The translations under genes and the position numbers were made by a program. The notes under the pieces are model-generated. The model had not been told where the DNA came from. It searched no databases and saw only the letters and a program-made list of their open reading frames with translations. DNA of 64,000 nt from Pedobacter mendelii (GTDB taxonomy: Bacteria; Bacteroidota; Bacteroidia; Sphingobacteriales; Sphingobacteriaceae), in the NCBI RefSeq assembly GCF_014635725.1, contig NZ_BMDJ01000012.1, positions 1 to 64,000 on the forward strand, written 5' to 3'. Below are positions 60,678 through 64,000 of the stretch, piece after piece (within the stretch, counting starts at the first letter, position 1; each line of letters begins with the position of its first letter).

Positions 60678-63074
60678 ATGACTAAAAAATTTATTATACT
60701 TTTGAATCTTATTGCTTTATCACTGTTTTTCTCCATAAATCTGAATGCCCAAACAAAAACAGGCAGTATAAATGGCCAAGTAAAAACCAGCGATGGTAAA
60801 CCAGCAACTTATGTTAGTGTTGGTTTAAAAAATTCAAATAAAACAACGCAAACAGATGAGTTGGGTAATTTCATTGTTAAAAATGTAACAGCAGGGAATT
60901 ACATCATTAAAATCTCGGCAGTTGGCATTAAAGTACAAGAAAAACAAATCTCTGTTGCAGAAGGTGAAACAACTGCAGTAACATTTTCAATTGCTGAGTC
61001 TGCATCTCAACTAGATGAGGTTTCAGTTAATGGCTACAAAACGCCAAATAAGAAACCGGTTAATTTAGGAAAGATAGCAATCGCACCTAAAGACCTGCCA
61101 CAATCAGTTCAGATTGTTGGAGCGCAGGTAATCAGAGATCAGCAAGCAAATACTTTAGGAGATGTAATGAAAAACATAAATGGTGTTGCTTTGGGAGCAA
61201 ACAGAGGTTCTGTAGGTGAAAACTTTTTCGCCAGAGGTTACAGTTTAGGTGCAAATAATGTATTTAAAAATGGTGCAAGAACAACTATCGGCGGAAGCCC
61301 GGAAGCAAGTACATTAGAATCTGTTGAAGTTTTAAAAGGTAGTGCTGCATTATTGTATGGAGGTGTTAGCGGCGGTGCGGTTGTTAACATGGTTACTAAA
61401 AAGCCAAAATTCGAATACGGTGGCGAGGTATCAATGCGTGTTGGTAGTTACGATTTGTATAAGCCTATTGTAGATTTTTACGGACCGATTTCTAAAAAAC
61501 TTGCTTTCAGAGTAATTGGCACTTATGAATCAGCTGGAAGTTACAGAGATAATGTTGAGTCGAAAAGATTTTATATAAATCCATCTTTGCTTTATAAAAT
61601 AAATGATAATACTGAAATCATTCTTCAGGGAGATTATTTAAAAAGCGACTTTACTCCGGATTTTGGTATCGGTACCGTTGGTAATAAACTATCACCACTT
61701 GGCAGAAATGTTTTTGTAAATACAAACTGGGCCTATAATAAAACAAATACATCGACAGCTCAAGCCGTTTTAAACCATAAGTTTAATGATGACTGGAAAT
61801 TGAATGTAATTGCTGCTGTGCAATCTTATAATAGAGATTATTTTTCAGCAGAGCGACCTGCAGCTAATCCAGCTGGTATATGGAATAGGGCATTAACGCG
61901 TTCTGATATCGAGGAGTTTACTTTTAACCAACAGCTTAATTTAACTGGTAATTTTAACACAGTAGGCATTAAACATACTTTATTGGTTGGCGCAGATGCA
62001 GATCAGGCTAAAACTAAAACTGGTGGATTTGCATCAACAAACGTTTTACCAACAACAACACCTACATATTACGACAGCGTAAACTTATTAGACCCATCAT
62101 CATTTAATAAACCAAGTAATTTTAACATGCCAATAACCACCTTACTTACAAATACAGATGCAACAGTATTTAGGATGGGCGGTTTTATACAGGATTTAGT
62201 ATCCATAACAGAACAATTTAAAGTATTAGCAGGCGTTCGATGGTCTTTCCAGAAAACACCAACAACAACTATTAATACTGTTGCCAGTGGCATAGAAACT
62301 AAAGGTACAGCTGTAGATAAAATAGATAAAGCGTTTTCACCAAAATTTGGTTTGATTTATCAACCAATTCCTACAACCTCAATTTATGCAAGTTATTCTA
62401 ATAATTTTACATCCAACTCAGGCATTGATATAGCAACAAATGGCCCAATGGGTCCATCTATAATCGACCAATACGAAGCTGGTGTTAAAAATGATTTCAT
62501 AAAAGGTAAGCTAACAGCAAACTTAACGGTATATAAAATTAAAAATGATAAGTTTGCTCAAACTGCTTTGGCAGATCCAACAAAGCGGGAATTTTCTGGA
62601 GCAACTGCCAGTGATGGACTAGAAATTGACTTATCAGGTGCTATTGTACCTGGTTTAAATTTTATAGCTGGATATTCTTATAACTATATGCGTTACACAT
62701 CTACATTAGCAGTTACCGGAATTGTAGAAGGAGAGCGTGTTGTAGGTACAACTAAAAATACTGCAAATGGTACATTATTTTATACTTTTCAGGATGGCAG
62801 CATTAAAGGATTAAAATTAGGCACCTCGGTTTTTTATACAGGAGATAGAAATGGTGGAAGAAATACGACTAAAAACAATTCATCAACAGGTATTATTCCA
62901 TTAACTGCATTTACAACAGTAGATTTTTCTGCTGGTTATACCTGGAAGAAGTTATCTTTATTAGCAAAGCTATCTAACATTACAAATGAGTTGAACTATT
63001 TTGTTCACGAAAACTATAGCGTAAACCCAATTCCTCCACGCCAGTTTGTTACCACTTTGGCATATAAGTTCTAG
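60678..63074 (+). CDS. TonB-dependent siderophore-type receptor
   Basis: A 798-residue outer-membrane receptor. A signal peptide ends at LNAQ; a CarboxypepD_reg-like domain (~25-105, GSINGQVKTSDGKPATYVSV) precedes the plug (~125-230, LPQSVQIVGAQVIRDQQANT, SVEVLKGSAALLYGG) and the 22-strand barrel ending in LAYKF. The plug start fits the FhuA/FecA-like siderophore class rather than SusC, and no SusD partner follows. The ligand, likely an iron chelate, cannot be named. It is monocistronic, between a clear promoter and terminator. No Fur-like box was identified. Confidence 0.92.
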   Translation: MTKKFIILLNLIALSLFFSINLNAQTKTGSINGQVKTSDGKPATYVSVGLKNSNKTTQTDELGNFIVKNVTAGNYIIKISAVGIKVQEKQISVAEGETTAVTFSIAESASQLDEVSVNGYKTPNKKPVNLGKIAIAPKDLPQSVQIVGAQVIRDQQANTLGDVMKNINGVALGANRGSVGENFFARGYSLGANNVFKNGARTTIGGSPEASTLESVEVLKGSAALLYGGVSGGAVVNMVTKKPKFEYGGEVSMRVGSYDLYKPIVDFYGPISKKLAFRVIGTYESAGSYRDNVESKRFYINPSLLYKINDNTEIILQGDYLKSDFTPDFGIGTVGNKLSPLGRNVFVNTNWAYNKTNTSTAQAVLNHKFNDDWKLNVIAAVQSYNRDYFSAERPAANPAGIWNRALTRSDIEEFTFNQQLNLTGNFNTVGIKHTLLVGADADQAKTKTGGFASTNVLPTTTPTYYDSVNLLDPSSFNKPSNFNMPITTLLTNTDATVFRMGGFIQDLVSITEQFKVLAGVRWSFQKTPTTTINTVASGIETKGTAVDKIDKAFSPKFGLIYQPIPTTSIYASYSNNFTSNSGIDIATNGPMGPSIIDQYEAGVKNDFIKGKLTANLTVYKIKNDKFAQTALADPTKREFSGATASDGLEIDLSGAIVPGLNFIAGYSYNYMRYTSTLAVTGIVEGERVVGTTKNTANGTLFYTFQDGSIKGLKLGTSVFYTGDRNGGRNTTKNNSSTGIIPLTAFTTVDFSAGYTWKKLSLLAKLSNITNELNYFVHENYSVNPIPPRQFVTTLAYKF

Positions 63075-63097
63075 TAACTCTTAAAAAAATGGGAATG

Positions 63098-63129
63098 AGG
63101 TTAGTCTGTAAGCAGGCTAACCTTTTTTA
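63098..63129 (+). terminator. terminator after the TonB-receptor gene
   Basis: aggttagtctg (63098-63108) and caggctaacct (63113-63123) pair with one G-T pair, with a 4-nt loop and six T following. Confidence 0.85.
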
Positions 63130-63201
63130 TTTATAAAAATTACGTGTTTTAGCCTGTTACGATTAAAGCATTAAATAAGAGCAACTAATAGTAAAATTCC
63201 T

Positions 63202-63209
63202 TAGCTTTG
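63202..63209 (+). promoter_or_regulatory. -7 box of the nrnA-like gene
   Basis: TAGCTTTG fits TAnnTTTG, 15 bp before the start codon. A TTG at a suitable upstream distance is not seen. Confidence 0.5.
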
Positions 63210-63223
63210 CAGCGCAAAAAAAT

Positions 63224-64000
63224 ATGCTTACATTAACAGAATTAAAATCTTTACTGGTCACACCCCAAAAAATTGTTATTACCACGCATCATAAACCAGA
63301 TGGTGATGCGATGGGTTCGTCTTTAGGGTTATATGGGTATTTAGTTCAAAAGGGACATCATGTTAAAGTGATTACCCCAACCGATTACCCAAGTTTTCTG
63401 CATTGGATGCCAAATAATGGTGATGTTTTAATTTTTACCGATGAGAAAGAGAACGCAGCCAAATTAGTTGAAGAGGCTTCATTAATATTTTGTTGTGACT
63501 TCAATACCTTAAGTCGTATTAACGAATTGGGTGAATTGGTTAGAGCGGCAAATGCAAAAAAAATAATGATAGATCATCATCTTGACCCTGAAGATTTTGA
63601 TGATTACAGACATTGGGATATTAATGCATGTGCTGCAGCTCAATTGGTTTACGATTTTATTGTAAATCAACTCGAAGATGGAAAAGGAATAAATAAAGAT
63701 GTTGCCACTTGTTTATATACAGGTATCATGACAGATTCAGCATCTTTTCGTTTTCCTTTAGCAACGTCAAATGTTTATCGTATTGCGGCAAACTTGATTG
63801 ATTTGGGTGCCGAACACTGGAAAATTCATCAGTTGGTGTATGATAACGCAAGTGAAGATCGTTTGCGTTTCCTTGGCTACTGTTTATCAAACAAGCTGGA
63901 AGTTTTACACGAATTTAATACAGCAGTTATTACAGTTACTAAAGAAGAACTTGCAAAATATCATAGTACTACCGGAGATACAGAAGGCGTTGTTAATTAT
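63224..64000 (+). CDS. nrnA: DHH-family phosphoesterase, NrnA-like (partial, cut by window end)
   Basis: An ATG at 63224 opens a frame of 259 codons still open at the last base. Motifs of the DHH family are clear: THHKPDGDAMGSSLG (motif I), CCDFNTLSRI (motif II), MIDHHLDPEDF with the DHH-type IDHH (motif III), and GIMTDSASFRF (motif IV). The family degrades short oligoribonucleotides and often also pAp. A normal NrnA has ~320-345 residues, so roughly 70-85 residues with the end of the DHHA1 domain lie beyond the window. Confidence 0.93.
   Translation, partial: MLTLTELKSLLVTPQKIVITTHHKPDGDAMGSSLGLYGYLVQKGHHVKVITPTDYPSFLHWMPNNGDVLIFTDEKENAAKLVEEASLIFCCDFNTLSRINELGELVRAANAKKIMIDHHLDPEDFDDYRHWDINACAAAQLVYDFIVNQLEDGKGINKDVATCLYTGIMTDSASFRFPLATSNVYRIAANLIDLGAEHWKIHQLVYDNASEDRLRFLGYCLSNKLEVLHEFNTAVITVTKEELAKYHSTTGDTEGVVNY

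Overview
This 64 kb window looks like chromosome of a Pedobacter-like member of the Sphingobacteriaceae (Bacteroidota). The sequence is AT-rich. It carries a SusC/SusD-type glycan uptake locus, several promoters of the Bacteroidota form TTG-N18-20-TAnnTTTG, almost no Shine-Dalgarno sequences, and families common in that phylum: SusD, DUF2723, a TonB receptor with a CarboxypepD_reg-like domain, LytR-type receivers and CheB-CheR-PAS-kinase hybrids. The genus is inferred from gene content, not from a marker-gene comparison.

Positions 1-21200 are an accessory, patchy region. It opens with IS21-type end repeats and an operon of two short-chain dehydrogenases, an Atu4866-family protein and an AraC regulator. 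A secreted alpha/beta hydrolase follows, then an exact 21-bp-period array ending in a 26-bp perfect palindrome. From 6.6 to 9 kb lie gene remnants: an IS630-type transposase, an IstB C-terminus, a broken lipoprotein and a possible LytTR domain. Next come signalling genes (a lone LytR-type receiver, and a 1074-residue CheB/CheR/PAS/histidine kinase paired with a receiver), a second IS21-like scar, an MscS channel, a dehydrogenase, NhaA and a DUF389 membrane protein.

Positions 21280-25810 are bounded by two inverted copies of a ~160-bp MITE-like element. Between them lie a GH32 fructan/sucrose hydrolase, an orphan protein resembling the N-terminal domain of contractile-injection-system ATPases, DNA polymerase IV and a receiver.

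Positions 25910-43554 form a maltodextrin/starch locus: a LacI regulator, two perfect TTCGGGAACGTTCCCGAA operators, SusC, SusD, a SusE/F-like lipoprotein, a terminator, then GH13, beta-phosphoglucomutase, GH65 phosphorylase, GH13, an MFS sugar transporter and a GH13 lipoprotein. The logic is outer-membrane binding and import, hydrolysis in the envelope, uptake by the MFS carrier, phosphorolysis to glucose plus beta-glucose-1-phosphate, and conversion to glucose-6-phosphate. A third operator-like palindrome lies inside the first GH13 gene.

Positions 43672-64000 are mainly core genes: an S10 peptidase, accA, two DUF2723 membrane proteins, tRNA-Gln, prs, rplY, pth, a TPR protein, recF, a DUF721/DciA-like gene, a small lipoprotein, an FKBP isomerase, ndk, a TonB-dependent receptor and the start of an nrnA-like phosphoesterase gene cut by the window end. 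Several intergenic regions hold repeat families (TTGATACT motifs, a ~76-bp tandem array, aaccttc-type low-complexity tracts), some of which run into 5' ends of genes.

The strongest leads are the intragenic LacI-type site, the 21-bp array with its palindrome, the orphan injection-system ATPase domain and the inverted MITE pair. I found no CRISPR array, rRNA or complete transposase gene, and no large system that I would call undescribed.
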